Part shown: piece after piece, positions 29,722 through 39,083 of the stretch | How the letters are laid out: every line of letters starts with the position of its first letter | Position numbering within the stretch: the first letter of the stretch is position 1 | Assembly (NCBI RefSeq): GCF_002327105.1 | Contig: NZ_CP023406.1 | Coordinates: forward strand, 1,612,001-1,676,000 | Reading direction: 5' to 3' | Source: Luteimonas chenhongjianii | Lineage (GTDB): Bacteria; Pseudomonadota; Gammaproteobacteria; Xanthomonadales; Xanthomonadaceae | DNA length: 64,000 nt | Made by a program: the position numbers and the translations under genes | The notes under the pieces: model-generated | The model's input: only the letters and a program-made list of their open reading frames with translations | Told to the model about the DNA's origin: nothing | Databases searched by the model: none

Positions 29722-30231
29722 ATGCACGCCGACATCCCCTCCGACGCCACTCTCCACGCCCTGGCCGAACGCACTGGTGCGCTGCTGCGCGCCCAGCATC
29801 ACCGGCTGGTGACCGCCGAGAGCTGTACCGGTGGCTGGATCGCCAAGGCGGTCACCGACATCGCCGGCTGCTCGGACTGGTTCGACTGCGGCATGGCGGC
29901 GTACAGCTACGAGGCCAAGCAGGCGTTGCTTGGGGTCAATCCGCAGACCCTGGAAGTGCACGGCGCGGTCAGCCGGGAAACCGCCATCGAAATGGTGTCC
30001 GGTGCGCTGGTGAATTCAGGGGCGAGTGTCGCCGTGGCGGTCACCGGCATTGCCGGTCCCGGGGGCGGCAGCGAGGACAAGCCGGTCGGGACGGTGTGGA
30101 TCGCCTGGAAACGCCGAGGGGGATACGCAAGTGCGCGCCTGTTCCACTTCGACGGGGACCGCGATGCGGTACGGCGCCAGACCGTGGCCGCGGCGCTGCT
30201 GGGGCTGGTCGAAACGGTGGACGCACACTGA
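29722..30231 (+). CDS. pncC: Nicotinamide-nucleotide amidase (CinA C-terminal domain)
   Basis: PncC deamidates nicotinamide mononucleotide in pyridine-nucleotide salvage. The 169-residue protein is the stand-alone CinA-C domain: VTAESCTGGWIAKAVTDIAG (catalytic Ser in the ESCTGG motif), GMAAYSYEAKQALLGV, AVSRETAIEMVSGAL and AVAVTGIAGPGGGSEDKPVGTVWIA. There is no N-terminal MoaB-like domain. The ATG at 29722 is the natural start. The stop codon overlaps the ATG of the UbiB-like gene by one base (TGATG), suggesting coupling. Confidence 0.93.
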   Translation: MHADIPSDATLHALAERTGALLRAQHHRLVTAESCTGGWIAKAVTDIAGCSDWFDCGMAAYSYEAKQALLGVNPQTLEVHGAVSRETAIEMVSGALVNSGASVAVAVTGIAGPGGGSEDKPVGTVWIAWKRRGGYASARLFHFDGDRDAVRRQTVAAALLGLVETVDAH

Positions 30232-31919
30232 TGTGGGAAACCCTGGCCACCGTCCGCGATCTGGGGCGCATCCAGGAGATCGCCTCGGTGCTGGTGCGTT
30301 ACGGCTTCGGCGATGTCGTCCGGCGTATCGGCATGGCCGATGCGCTGGAGCGGGCGGGGCGTCTGCTGCATATCGGACACGACGGCGAAGATCCGGTCCT
30401 GCGGATGTCGACACCCGAGCGCGTGCGCCACGCGCTGCAGGATCTGGGACCGACCTTCGTCAAGCTCGGCCAGGTGCTGGCCACGCGAGTGGACCTGTTG
30501 CCGCCCGAGTGGATCGAAACGCTGAGCCGCCTGCAGAGCCAGGTGCCGCCGGTGCCGATGGCCCTGTTGCGACCGCAGCTCGAGCATGACCTGGGTGGCG
30601 CGCCGGAGCACATCTTCGCCCGCTTCGAAGAGGTGCCGATGGCGGCCGCTTCGTTGGGGCAGGCACACCGGGCCTGGCTGCATGACGGCACGGCGGTCGT
30701 GCTCAAGGTGCGCCGCCCGGGCATCCGCGAGGTGGTCGACGCGGACCTGCGCCTGCTCGCACGGCTGTCGGAGGTCGTGCAGGCGCAGGCACCCGACCTG
30801 CGCCGCTATCGGCCGCGCGAAGTGGTCCGGCAGTTCGAGGCGTCGCTGCATGAAGAGATGGATTTCGCGCGCGAATGCCGCAATGCCGAGCGCATCGCCG
30901 CCAATCTCGCCGACGATCCACGCGTGCTGGTGCCGCGGGTGTACTGGGAGTGGACCAGCGAGCGGCTCAACGTGCAGGAACTGGTCGACGGCATTCCCGC
31001 CAGCGACCTGGCCGCGGTCGACGCGGCCGGCCTGGACCGTCATGCGCTGGCCGTTACCGGCGCCGAAGTGATGATGCGGATGGTGTTCGAGGACGGCGTA
31101 TTCCACGCCGACCCGCACCCGGGCAACCTGTTCTTCATGCGCGACGGACGCGTGGCAGTGATCGACTTCGGAATGGTCGGTCGCATCCCGCCGCCGCTGC
31201 GCGAGCAGGTCGCACGCCTGGTCTACGGCCTGGTGTTCCAGCAGGCGCAGATGGCCTGCGATGTCCTGCTCGACTGGACCGATGCCGCCGATGTCGATGA
31301 GGCCAGACTGCACGCGGAGATCTACAGTCTCGTCGACCAGTACCGGGGCCTGCCGCTGCGCGAACTGCCGATGGCGACCATGCTGGGCGAGGTGACCGGC
31401 CTGCTGCGTCGCCATGGCCTGATGCTGCCGCCCGATCTCGCCTTGCTGATCAAGGCGCTGCTCACGCTGGAAGGCCTGGGCCGCCAGCTCGATCCCGAGT
31501 TCGACATGGCCGGTGCGGCGCAGCCCTGGCTGACCCGGCTGATGTGGCGCCGGCATTCTCCGCGCGCCCTGGCCGCGCGCGGGCGCCGGTCACTGGCGGC
31601 GGCGCTGGACCTGATGGCCGACCTGCCAAGGGACCTGCGTCATCTCCTGCGCAGTGCCCGCCATGGACGCCTGCGCGCGCAGATCGAGGTGACCTCGCTC
31701 CAGTCCTTTGGCGCCCAGGTCAACAGCGCGGCGAATCGCCTGACGATGGGGGTGGTCATCGCCGCGCTGATCATCGGCTCCTCGATCGTGATGCACAGCG
31801 TCGGCACAGGCTCGCCCAACCGCTGGTTGATGGCGCTGGGCGTGATCGGCTTCGTCGGCGCCGGGCTCGGCGGGCTCGGGATCCTGCTGGCAATCTGGCG
31901 CTCGGGGCGACGCCGCTGA
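30231..31919 (+). CDS. UbiB/ABC1-family atypical kinase with C-terminal membrane anchors
   Basis: A 562-residue ADCK/UbiB-type protein; in bacteria UbiB is an ATPase/kinase needed for ubiquinone synthesis. Family marks are FVKLGQVLATR (KxGQ), AAASLGQAHRA (Ala-rich loop), VVLKVRRPG with the ATP-binding lysine, and EEMDFARE. HADPHPGN is followed by VIDFGM. Two C-terminal membrane helices (VVIAALIIGSSIVM and the last 25 residues) end the protein, as in UbiB. It could be true UbiB or the AarF-like paralogue. No other ubi gene is adjacent, so I do not assign the symbol. Confidence 0.85.
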   Translation: MWETLATVRDLGRIQEIASVLVRYGFGDVVRRIGMADALERAGRLLHIGHDGEDPVLRMSTPERVRHALQDLGPTFVKLGQVLATRVDLLPPEWIETLSRLQSQVPPVPMALLRPQLEHDLGGAPEHIFARFEEVPMAAASLGQAHRAWLHDGTAVVLKVRRPGIREVVDADLRLLARLSEVVQAQAPDLRRYRPREVVRQFEASLHEEMDFARECRNAERIAANLADDPRVLVPRVYWEWTSERLNVQELVDGIPASDLAAVDAAGLDRHALAVTGAEVMMRMVFEDGVFHADPHPGNLFFMRDGRVAVIDFGMVGRIPPPLREQVARLVYGLVFQQAQMACDVLLDWTDAADVDEARLHAEIYSLVDQYRGLPLRELPMATMLGEVTGLLRRHGLMLPPDLALLIKALLTLEGLGRQLDPEFDMAGAAQPWLTRLMWRRHSPRALAARGRRSLAAALDLMADLPRDLRHLLRSARHGRLRAQIEVTSLQSFGAQVNSAANRLTMGVVIAALIIGSSIVMHSVGTGSPNRWLMALGVIGFVGAGLGGLGILLAIWRSGRRR

Positions 31920-31970
31920 CCGCGGAGTGCGCGTCAGCGGCGATGTAGCGAGCGCCGGCCTCCGTCGGGT

Positions 31971-33230
31971 TCACTCGGACTGCAGGTCCACCCACACCAG
32001 GCGATGGTCGGTGCCATCGATGATCTGCGCATGCGCGGCGTCGCTGCGCGGCCAGAACACCCCGCTGCCGACCAGGGCCCGTCCCACGGACGGCAGCGCG
32101 TAATCGAGCCGGAGATTCCCCACCCGCGGCCCGAAGCTGCCGGTGTCGTGCGAGGCCGAGCCGCGATGCTGGGCATTCGCGCCGCCGTCGGCTTCGGCGG
32201 CCTCCAGGGCGCCTTCGCTGCGCGGGGTGGCCATGCGCATTACCCGCGGATGTTCGAGCAGTTCGGTGATCGCGGCGTGGTCGCCGGCGCCGTCGACCGG
32301 ATCGTTGTTGAGATCGCCCAGGATCACGAAGCGCGCGTCGGCAGCAAGCCCGCCGCAGCGGCCGGCGTCGTCGCACAGCCACGGGTGCGGTCCCGGGGAG
32401 ATGTAGTCGGTCCACAGACGGATCTCGTCATGGTTGCGGGCGACGTTGCGCTTCTCCGGCCCGTCGAACGCGGGCGGGGTGGGATGCGAGGCGAGGACGT
32501 GGATCACGCCGCCGGGCGCGTGCACCGGCACGTCCCAGTGCGATTTCGACGACAGCCGCAGTTGCGACCAGACTGCATCGGGATGGAACGGGCGGCCATC
32601 GGGATGGCGCGGGCGTTGCGCATCCGGCATCGCACTCCATTTCAGCAGCTGGAAGGTGCGTGCGGCCGCGGCATCGATCGGATAGCGCGACAGCAGCAGC
32701 ATGCCGTACTGGCCGGGATGCAGTCCGTAGCCCCAGGCATCGTTGCCGCGGTCGCGGCCGTCTCCGCCGACGGTGCCGTTGTTGTCGAGATCCAGCCCGC
32801 TCTGCACGCCGGTGTTGACCGGTGCCAGGTAGCGGTAGGGATAGTGCAGCGGTTCGCCACCGCCGGGCTGCGGTTGTTCGAGCCAGCGCCGCTGGAACAG
32901 ATCGGCGGCGCTGCCATCGGCGACGTAGTCGAATTCGTTGAGCAGCACGATGTCGGGACGGACCTGCTGCAACACCGCTGCGATCTTGTGCACGTTGTCG
33001 TCGTCGCCCTGCAGGCGTTCGATCAGGCCGCCGGCTTCGTTGCTGTAGAGCGAGGTGTTGTAGGTGGCGATGCGCAGTACGTCCGGCGCATGCGCCGCAG
33101 GCGCTGCATCGGGCGCCGCGCCCTGCAGCGCCACGCGGGTACAGGCGGCCAGCAGCGCGAGTAGCGCGACGACGAGCAGGGCCAGGCCGATGACGCGGCT
33201 CAACGTGCGAGCTCGGGAAGGGCGCGCCAC
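31971..33230 (-). CDS. Endonuclease/exonuclease/phosphatase-fold lipoprotein
   Basis: A 419-residue secreted protein. The N-terminus ([19 protein letters not shown]) is a lipoprotein signal with lipobox LAAC near residue 30. The EEP fold is recognisable from [14 protein letters not shown] (metal-binding Asn), [10 protein letters not shown] (metal-binding Glu), VHVLASH-like [22 protein letters not shown] (Asp/Asn), and the final [14 protein letters not shown] (catalytic His). It may be a surface nuclease or phosphodiesterase. The GTG start at 33230 lies 31 bp inside the end of bpt and has no ribosome-binding site, so translation is probably coupled. Confidence 0.8.
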   Translation of the reverse strand: MARPSRARTLSRVIGLALLVVALLALLAACTRVALQGAAPDAAPAAHAPDVLRIATYNTSLYSNEAGGLIERLQGDDDNVHKIAAVLQQVRPDIVLLNEFDYVADGSAADLFQRRWLEQPQPGGGEPLHYPYRYLAPVNTGVQSGLDLDNNGTVGGDGRDRGNDAWGYGLHPGQYGMLLLSRYPIDAAAARTFQLLKWSAMPDAQRPRHPDGRPFHPDAVWSQLRLSSKSHWDVPVHAPGGVIHVLASHPTPPAFDGPEKRNVARNHDEIRLWTDYISPGPHPWLCDDAGRCGGLAADARFVILGDLNNDPVDGAGDHAAITELLEHPRVMRMATPRSEGALEAAEADGGANAQHRGSASHDTGSFGPRVGNLRLDYALPSVGRALVGSGVFWPRSDAAHAQIIDGTDHRLVWVDLQSE

Positions 33231-33952
33231 AGCAGGCCGTCAAAGCCCTCGAGCGGCTGGAAATTGCGTTTGTAGGTCATCTTGCGGTGTCCATCGATCC
33301 AGTAGCCAAGATACAGGTGGCGCCGGCCCTCGCGCCGGGCCCAGGCGATCTGCCGGAGGATCGCCAGTGTGCCGAGCCCGCGTGACACGAGTTCGGGCTC
33401 GTAGAACGTGTAGACCGCCGAAAGTGCGTCGTCGACGAGATCGGTCACCGCCACCGCGACGAGCTGGCCGTGGAGGCGCAGTTCCAGTAACCGGCCGTCG
33501 TTCCAGGTGCCGATCAGGAACTGGTCGAATTCGCTCGCGCCGTGATCGTCCATGCCGCCGGCGGGATGACGGGCGGCGAGATAGCGCCGGTAGAGCGCGA
33601 GCCGTTCGTCGCTGCGCTCGGCTGCGACGACGCGCGATTCGATATCCAGGTTGCGTGCGGCCGTGCGGCGCTGGCTGCGGTTCGGAGCGAACGCGTCCAC
33701 CGGGATGCGCACCGACATGCAGGCGCGGCAGGTGGCGCAATGCGGCCGATAGACGATGTCCCCGGAGCGGCGGAAGCCCCAGCGCAGCGCCTGTGGATAC
33801 ACCTGACCCAGGCGCGGATCGTGTGGGTCGAGCACCAGGTCGCGCGCCTCGCGCTCGGCCCAGTACCCGCATGGGTGCACGGCGGTGTGGAACAGCCGCA
33901 GATCGCCTGCGTCGGGGCCGGCATCGGCGATCGGGGGCGTGGCGCTGGGCAT
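33200..33952 (-). CDS. bpt: Aspartate/glutamate leucyltransferase (bacterial N-end rule)
   Basis: Bpt transfers leucine from Leu-tRNA to N-terminal Asp or Glu and so marks proteins for ClpAP degradation. Length (250) and motifs fit the ATE family: [16 protein letters not shown], the cysteine-rich [41 protein letters not shown] and [16 protein letters not shown], then FQPLEGFDG. The ATG at 33952 gives MPSATPPI; a longer frame upstream shows no conserved sequence. The lipoprotein gene overlaps its 3' end by 31 bp. Confidence 0.93.
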   Translation of the reverse strand: MPSATPPIADAGPDAGDLRLFHTAVHPCGYWAEREARDLVLDPHDPRLGQVYPQALRWGFRRSGDIVYRPHCATCRACMSVRIPVDAFAPNRSQRRTAARNLDIESRVVAAERSDERLALYRRYLAARHPAGGMDDHGASEFDQFLIGTWNDGRLLELRLHGQLVAVAVTDLVDDALSAVYTFYEPELVSRGLGTLAILRQIAWARREGRRHLYLGYWIDGHRKMTYKRNFQPLEGFDGLLWRALPELAR

Positions 33953-34100
33953 GCGCTCAGGATACCGATGGGTGTCGCAGGCGGCGCGACCCGCTCCCTG
34001 CTGGCGACTGAACCCGATGCGGCCGCAGTCAACGCCGGCGGGGGCGAGGACGTTGATCCCTGCAGAAGGCGGCACCGCGCCGCATCCAACGGAGACATCC

Positions 34101-34760
34101 ATGAAGACAACGAAGACCACGCTTATCGCAACCGCGCTGCTGGCGGCGCTGTCCATCACCACGGCGGGTGCCGTCGCGGCGCAGGCGCCTGCAGCCGGTG
34201 CCGATGTCGCCAAGCACCATGGCGAGCGCCATCGCGGCCACGGGGCCCCGCGCGGCGGCGATCCCATCGATGCGATCGCCCGGCTCGACACCGACAACGA
34301 CGGCCGCATCAGCCGTGCCGAAGCACAGGCCGGGCAGCAGGCCTGGGAAGCGCGTCGTCAGGCCCATCAGGCGCAGCGCGCCGAGCGCGGCGATGCCCAG
34401 CGCAGTGCCGGCGCAGGCAAGCGGCCGCAGCGCGACGCAGGGGCTCCGCGCCCGGACAAGGGGCGTGGGTTTGATCTGGTAGCGAATTTCGACGCGATCG
34501 ACAGCAATCGCGACGGCGCGCTGAGTCGCGGTGAACTGCGCACCTGGCACGTCGCGAAGTCGGCCGAGCGCCGCGCCGAGGGTGAGCGCCGCTTCGATGC
34601 GAAGTTCCGCGAGGCGGATCTCAACAGTGACGGCAAGCTGAGCCGTGTCGAGGTGACCGAGAAGATGCCGCGTCTCGCTCAGCGTTTTGCCTGGATGGAC
34701 GAAAATGGTGACGGCTTCCTGAGCAAGGAAGAAGTGCGTCCGTCGCGCCCGCAGCGCTGA
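34101..34760 (+). CDS. Secreted EF-hand calcium-binding protein
   Basis: A 219-residue secreted protein with a signal peptide (about 1-28, ending AVAAQA) and four EF-hand loops: [36 protein letters not shown] and [12 protein letters not shown]. Each has Asp/Asn at positions 1, 3 and 5 and Glu at 12. The first loop is separated from the others by a basic, low-complexity Gln/Arg/Ala segment. It probably binds Ca2+ in the periplasm. The true target is unknown. GGAG (34091-34094) precedes the ATG, and a strong terminator follows, so it is monocistronic. Confidence 0.85.
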   Translation: MKTTKTTLIATALLAALSITTAGAVAAQAPAAGADVAKHHGERHRGHGAPRGGDPIDAIARLDTDNDGRISRAEAQAGQQAWEARRQAHQAQRAERGDAQRSAGAGKRPQRDAGAPRPDKGRGFDLVANFDAIDSNRDGALSRGELRTWHVAKSAERRAEGERRFDAKFREADLNSDGKLSRVEVTEKMPRLAQRFAWMDENGDGFLSKEEVRPSRPQR

Positions 34761-34782
34761 GTTGCCAGCGAGCTGGAAGAAG

Positions 34783-34809
34783 AGGCCGCGCAGTGCGCGG
34801 CCTTTTTTT
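34783..34809 (+). terminator. Rho-independent terminator after the EF-hand gene
   Basis: The stem AGGCCGCGC / GCGCGGCCT with an AGT loop (34783-34803) is followed by seven T. It lies 23 bp after the stop codon. Confidence 0.9.
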
Positions 34810-34906
34810 GTGTCCTGCAAGGCGCGCGACCTGCGTTCGGCGGCGTCCTGCGGTCAGGGTGCAGCGATGCTGTGGGCGCGTCCGCAGCTGCCTTCGGCGT
34901 GCTTGT

Positions 34907-36100
34907 TCAGGCGGTCCTCAACCACAGGATCAGCAAGGTGCCCGCCAGACCGAGGTTGGTCAGGATCAGGCCGCTGGTGCCGAACATCAGGCGATAGCCG
35001 AGCGCGCGGCGGGCGCCGCCCTTCGGGTCGCGCGCGATGTCACGGGCGATCAGGGGATTCATCAGCCGCGGCATGCTGGTCAGCAGCGGGTAGTTGTAGG
35101 GGAGCATCCCGATCAGCATCCCGATCAGCATCGCGATCGACATCCACCCGATCGACACCTGCCCCAGGCCCGCGACCAGACCGATGCCAATCGCCAGCAG
35201 CGCGCCAGCCGAAGACCCCCAGATGAACCACCGGTCGTAGAGCCTGAGGATCGCAATCCGTTCGGCCTCGGTGTCGGCATAGCGGGCCACCATCTTCCGG
35301 CTCAGCCACAGCGTCAGTCCGCCGAACACCAGTGACGCCCCTGCCACGCCCAACGCGCTGGCGCTGCCCAGCGCCGCTTTCCCGGCGACACTCGCCCCCA
35401 GCGCGCCCCCGGCCGCAGCGCCCGCGATCGTCCCGGCGGCGGCAGGTTTGGCGAAGGTCGCCAGACCTGCGGTTACCAGCAGGGTGAATGCCGTTCCGGG
35501 CGCGGAACCCTCGGCGAAATCGCGGAACCGCCCGATCAGGTCCTCGCGCAGGCTGCGACGCGCGCGCGACAGCCGCTTGCGCACGGTGGCATCGGACAGG
35601 CCGAGCAGGGCGGCGACCTGTTTCGAGTTGCCGCCCTCACGGTAGTAGAGCAGGAGCACTTCGCGGCTGTCGTCGGGGAGCTCGGAGATCAGGTCCGCAG
35701 CGATGCGTCCGCTCTCGTCGTCGACGATCCGCTGCATCGGGCAGCCATCCGGATCGGCCGCCTGCGCAATCGCGATGTCCGCAGCTTCGCCGGCGACGAA
35801 GCGGTTGCGGCGCGCGCGCAGATGGTCGCGGGCCAGATTGCGGGTGATCTGCCGCAGCCATGGCAGGAAGCTGGTCGCGTTCTGCAACCGGCCGAGCTGC
35901 TGCCAGGCCTTGAGATAGGCCTCCTGGGCAATGTCCTGGCTGGCCTGCACGTCGCGGGTGATCGCCAGCGCGATCGCGGTCGTCGCGTTCTGGCTCATCT
36001 GCACGATGCGCCCGTACGCGGCCTGGTCGCCAGCGCGCGCGGCGGGTAGCTCGAGATGGATGCGGGCTTCCAGGCCCACGTCGGCGGCGATGGCGTTCAA
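34907..36100 (-). CDS. ECF-type sigma factor fused to a C-terminal membrane domain
   Basis: Residues about 1-165 form an ECF sigma factor: sigma region 2 with DIAQEAYLKAWQQLGRLQNA and FLPWLRQITRNLARDHLR, then region 4 with ELPDDSREVLLLYYREGGNS and KQVAALLGLSDATVRKRLSR. The remaining 230 residues contain about four hydrophobic segments, Gly/Ala-rich ones first, then VSIGWMSIAMLIGMLIGML and LILTNLGLAGTLLILWL. I chose the TTG at 36100 because AAGGAG lies five bases upstream; it gives 397 residues. No anti-sigma gene is adjacent. The fused domain may hold the sigma factor at the membrane (inference). Confidence 0.85.
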   Translation of the reverse strand: MNAIAADVGLEARIHLELPAARAGDQAAYGRIVQMSQNATTAIALAITRDVQASQDIAQEAYLKAWQQLGRLQNATSFLPWLRQITRNLARDHLRARRNRFVAGEAADIAIAQAADPDGCPMQRIVDDESGRIAADLISELPDDSREVLLLYYREGGNSKQVAALLGLSDATVRKRLSRARRSLREDLIGRFRDFAEGSAPGTAFTLLVTAGLATFAKPAAAGTIAGAAAGGALGASVAGKAALGSASALGVAGASLVFGGLTLWLSRKMVARYADTEAERIAILRLYDRWFIWGSSAGALLAIGIGLVAGLGQVSIGWMSIAMLIGMLIGMLPYNYPLLTSMPRLMNPLIARDIARDPKGGARRALGYRLMFGTSGLILTNLGLAGTLLILWLRTA

Positions 36101-36175
36101 GGGTGCTCCTTGCGGACAGGTCGCCATACACGACGCGACCCGGATGCCGGATGTGACCGGCATCGCGATGATGCC

Positions 36176-37009
36176 TCAGTCGACGGCCTCGAACTGCCAG
36201 TCGTGACCGTCCCGGCGGACGTTCAGCGTGCGCCTGACCAGGCCCTGCGCAGCGTCGGTGCCGCCGCGGACCAGCTCCAGCGTGCCGACGCCCGAACCGT
36301 CGGTCCGGTAGTTCGACACCTCGAGCCACGCCGCCTGGCCGTCGCCACCGGCGCAGGCCGATGCGGGGCGGACATCGGGATAGACCTGCTCGAGTTCGGC
36401 GATCAGCGGCGCCGGCGGCGTGGTGCCATCGACGGCCACGCAGACCGGTCCGGCCGTGGAGGCGAGTGCATCGGCCAGCACCAGGGTGGCCAGTGCGCGC
36501 GGCACCGGGACGCGGTTGACCGTGGCCTCGACCGTTGGCGGGACCATGTCCAGCACGGTCTCCGGCTCGGCGGCCACCGGCGCCTCCGCCGGGGACTCGA
36601 CCGTAGTCTCGTCGCCGGGCTTTGCCAGCCAGGAGAGGGCCACCACCAGCACTGCACCGCCGAGCAGCGTGTAGCGGACCTTGGCCGCGCGCGACATGCC
36701 GCGGCGCGGCGTTTGCGTGGCCGGTGCGAACACCACGTCGGCATGTTGCAGGTAGCTGCGCGCCGACGGCTGGCTCTGCAGCAGTCCGGCCTCGCGCAGC
36801 AGTTCGCGGGCGCGTGGCTGTTCGTCGGAGCGGGTGACCCAGACCGCGGGCCTGGGACCGCCAGCATCCTCGCGATAGCTGAAGGTGCCGCGCCGGTTGC
36901 CTTTGTAGGAACGCCCGTTGAGGATCTGCACCTCGATGCCGGCATCGCGCAGCAGCTGGGCGACGCGTTCGACGTTCTCGAGCCTGGGGCTGGAAAAGAC
37001 CTGACGCAT
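36176..37009 (-). CDS. DUF2007-like protein with one transmembrane segment
   Basis: A 277-residue protein. The N-terminal part (VFSSPRLENVERVAQLLRDA, then GIEVQILNGR) resembles the DUF2007/putative signal-transducing domain. A membrane segment (YTLLGGAVLVVALSWLA, about residues 110-130) leads to an acidic, Pro/Ala/Glu-rich linker. The C-terminal domain contains a Cys pair (VCVAVDG…ASACAGGDG) and would be periplasmic. The start overlaps the tesB stop by one base (TGATG). Function not known. Confidence 0.65.
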   Translation of the reverse strand: MRQVFSSPRLENVERVAQLLRDAGIEVQILNGRSYKGNRRGTFSYREDAGGPRPAVWVTRSDEQPRARELLREAGLLQSQPSARSYLQHADVVFAPATQTPRRGMSRAAKVRYTLLGGAVLVVALSWLAKPGDETTVESPAEAPVAAEPETVLDMVPPTVEATVNRVPVPRALATLVLADALASTAGPVCVAVDGTTPPAPLIAELEQVYPDVRPASACAGGDGQAAWLEVSNYRTDGSGVGTLELVRGGTDAAQGLVRRTLNVRRDGHDWQFEAVD

Positions 37010-37896
37010 CAGTCGGCCTTCAATGCTGCGGTCGCGTCCGCGCGGACACGGATCATGCCTTCCTGCGCGGTACTGGCGACCAGGCGCCCGGCGCGGTCGA
37101 AGATCTGCCCGCGTGCCAGGCCGCGCGCGCCCTGCGCGCTGGGGCTGTCGAGCGAATACAGCAGCCAGTCGTCGACGCGGAACGGACGGTGGAACCACAG
37201 CGCATGGTCGAGCGACGCCATCTGCACGTTGGGCTGGTAATAGCTGATGCCGTGGGGAAAGGTCGCCGTGCCCAGCAGCTGGAAGTCGGAGGCATAGGCC
37301 AGCAGCGCGCGATGCAGCGCCGGTGCGTCGCCGACCGGGTCGGTCAGGCGGAACCACATCTGCTGGAAGGGCGGCCGCTTGGGCGGGCGCAATTCGTCGC
37401 GGGGGTAGACGTGGCGGAATTCGAACGGGCCGCTGCGGTCGAGCCAACGCTGCACCTTGACCGGCAGCGTGGCCAGTACCGCGGCCGGCGGCGGATCCTG
37501 CGGCTCGATGTCCTCGGGCGCGGGCACTTCCGGCATCGAGAGCTGGTGCTCGGCGCCGGTCTCCTCCTCCTGGAACGAGGCCGCGCAGAAGAAGATCACC
37601 TTGCCGTGCTGGATCGCAGTGACCCGGCGCACGGAGAAGCTGCCGCCATCGCGGGTGCGGTCGACGTCGTAGACGATCGGTGCATCCACATTGCCGGCGC
37701 GCAGGAAGTAGGCATGCAGCGAATGCGCCGGGCGCGGGGTCGACATCGTCGATTGCGCAGCCGACAACGCCTGGCCCAGGACCTGGCCGCCGAACACGTA
37801 CTTGGTGCCGATATCGCGGCTCTGGCCCCGGAACAGGTTGTCCTCGAGGCGCTCGAGGCTCAGCAGGTCGATCAGTTCGGAAACGGGCGGAGTCAT
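37009..37896 (-). CDS. tesB: Acyl-CoA thioesterase II
   Basis: A double-hotdog thioesterase that hydrolyses acyl-CoA to free acid and CoA. The 295 residues include FGGQVLGQALSAAQSTM, VHSLHAYFLRAG-like HSLHAYFLRAGNVD, SFSVRRVTAIQHGKVIFF, and the C-terminal catalytic region SLDHALWFHRPFRVDDWLLY with the active Asp, and STAQEGMIRV with the active Gln. Length matches E. coli TesB (286). The ATG at 37896 precedes the family-typical opening. It is followed without gap by the DUF2007-like gene. Confidence 0.93.
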   Translation of the reverse strand: MTPPVSELIDLLSLERLEDNLFRGQSRDIGTKYVFGGQVLGQALSAAQSTMSTPRPAHSLHAYFLRAGNVDAPIVYDVDRTRDGGSFSVRRVTAIQHGKVIFFCAASFQEEETGAEHQLSMPEVPAPEDIEPQDPPPAAVLATLPVKVQRWLDRSGPFEFRHVYPRDELRPPKRPPFQQMWFRLTDPVGDAPALHRALLAYASDFQLLGTATFPHGISYYQPNVQMASLDHALWFHRPFRVDDWLLYSLDSPSAQGARGLARGQIFDRAGRLVASTAQEGMIRVRADATAALKAD

Positions 37897-37986
37897 CGCG
37901 GGAGCCGTGCTGGAGGGAGCGGCGACGCCGGAGCGCGCCAGCCGACAATTATAGGTGGCCCCGCCCGGCGCACCGCAGGGCAGCGT

Positions 37987-38559
37987 TCAGGCGCCTATGC
38001 GGGTCAGCGGCACGCGCGCCAGCACGTCCTGCCACGGGAACAGCGGCCCAGGATCGCGCTTGCGCGCCACCGTCCGCGCCGGATCGTCACTGGCGGCGAC
38101 GCGCTCGAGGTCCAGATCCTCGTGGCCGGCGATCCCGCGCAGTGCCGGCAGGGTGGCGCGCAGATGCGCCAGCAGTTCGCCGAGCGCGCCGATCTGCGGG
38201 GCAGGATAGGGCTGGTCCATCGCCTGGTGCCGGCTGTCGTACCAGTGCGGGAACCGCCCCCGGTTGACCAGTTCGATGCCGACCGAGTGCGCGTTGTGCC
38301 CGCGCACGTGATGGGCCACGCGCGTCGCGGGCACGTATTCGACGATGCTGCCGTCGCGGTCGATGTACCAGTGGCCGCTGGCGCCGGTGCCCGAGTCGTA
38401 GAGCACGCGCTCGCCGTATTCGCGCGCGGTGGCGAGGTCCGGAAGCTCGGTGCAGTGGATGACCACGAGGGTGATGTCGGACACCTCGCGTTCTGCCAGA
38501 AGGCCCGCATAGGGCAGCGGTTGAAGCGCGATCCGGGGCGCGGACGTGGGGGCGGACAT
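37987..38559 (-). CDS. ampD: AmpD-like N-acetylmuramoyl-L-alanine amidase
   Basis: Amidase_2-family zinc enzyme that removes peptides from anhydro-muropeptides in cell-wall recycling. Zinc-ligand histidine in VVIHCTELPD, then SGHWYIDRDGSIVEYVP, HHVRGHNAHSVGIELVN, GHEDLDLERVAASDDPA (second His), and KRDPGPLFPW with the Asp ligand, matching AmpD. The ATG at 38559 gives 190 residues, near AmpD length; no signal peptide, so a cytosolic role is expected. It is divergent from the MOSC gene with only 23 bp between starts. Confidence 0.88.
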   Translation of the reverse strand: MSAPTSAPRIALQPLPYAGLLAEREVSDITLVVIHCTELPDLATAREYGERVLYDSGTGASGHWYIDRDGSIVEYVPATRVAHHVRGHNAHSVGIELVNRGRFPHWYDSRHQAMDQPYPAPQIGALGELLAHLRATLPALRGIAGHEDLDLERVAASDDPARTVARKRDPGPLFPWQDVLARVPLTRIGA

Positions 38560-38582
38560 GGCGCGGATGCTAGCATTCACGC

Positions 38583-39083
38583 ATGAGAAATCCGCCGCCC
38601 GAGTCCGCCCTGCACGCCCTGATGACGCAGTTTCCGCGCGCTGGCCGGGTCGAGTGGATCGGTCTGCGTCCCGCCCGCGACATGCCGGTCCGCGCCGTCG
38701 AATCGGCGTTGGCGGTGGCCGGCGCCGGCCTCGATGGCGACCGCTATATCGGCGGCAGCGGCAAGCGCGGGGTCACGCTCATCCAGGCCGAGCATCTGCC
38801 GGCGATCGCCGCGCTCAGCGGTCACGACCAGGTCCTGCCGGAGACCTTGCGCCGCAATCTCGTGGTTTCGGGCATTCCGCTGATCGCGCTCAAGGGCAGG
38901 CGCTTCCGCATCGGTGAGGTCGTCCTCGAAGGCACGTCGCCCTGCGATCCCTGCTCGAAGATGGAAGTGGCGCTCGGCGTCGGCGGCTACAACGCGATGC
39001 GGGGCATGGGCGGCCTGTGCGCGCGGGTGATCGACGGCGGCACGTTGAAGCTCGGCGATACGGTCGCGTGGGTGGACGCATGA
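38583..39083 (+). CDS. MOSC-domain protein
   Basis: A 166-residue stand-alone MOSC domain, the sulfur-carrier fold found in molybdenum-cofactor sulfurases and YiiM-like proteins. Visible motifs are GLDGDRYIGGSGKRGVTLIQ, RRNLVVSGIPL, FRIGEVVLEGTSPCDPCSKM (the conserved cysteine lies in the PCDPC stretch) and GLCARVIDGGTLKLGD. It probably acts in sulfur or selenium transfer or detoxification; the substrate is unknown. Its stop overlaps the next gene by ATGA. Confidence 0.85.
   Translation: MRNPPPESALHALMTQFPRAGRVEWIGLRPARDMPVRAVESALAVAGAGLDGDRYIGGSGKRGVTLIQAEHLPAIAALSGHDQVLPETLRRNLVVSGIPLIALKGRRFRIGEVVLEGTSPCDPCSKMEVALGVGGYNAMRGMGGLCARVIDGGTLKLGDTVAWVDA

Noticed and set aside
32004..33164. 386-residue + strand frame opposite the EEP lipoprotein gene
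   Set aside because: No motifs or ribosome-binding site; the minus-strand gene has signal peptide and catalytic motifs.
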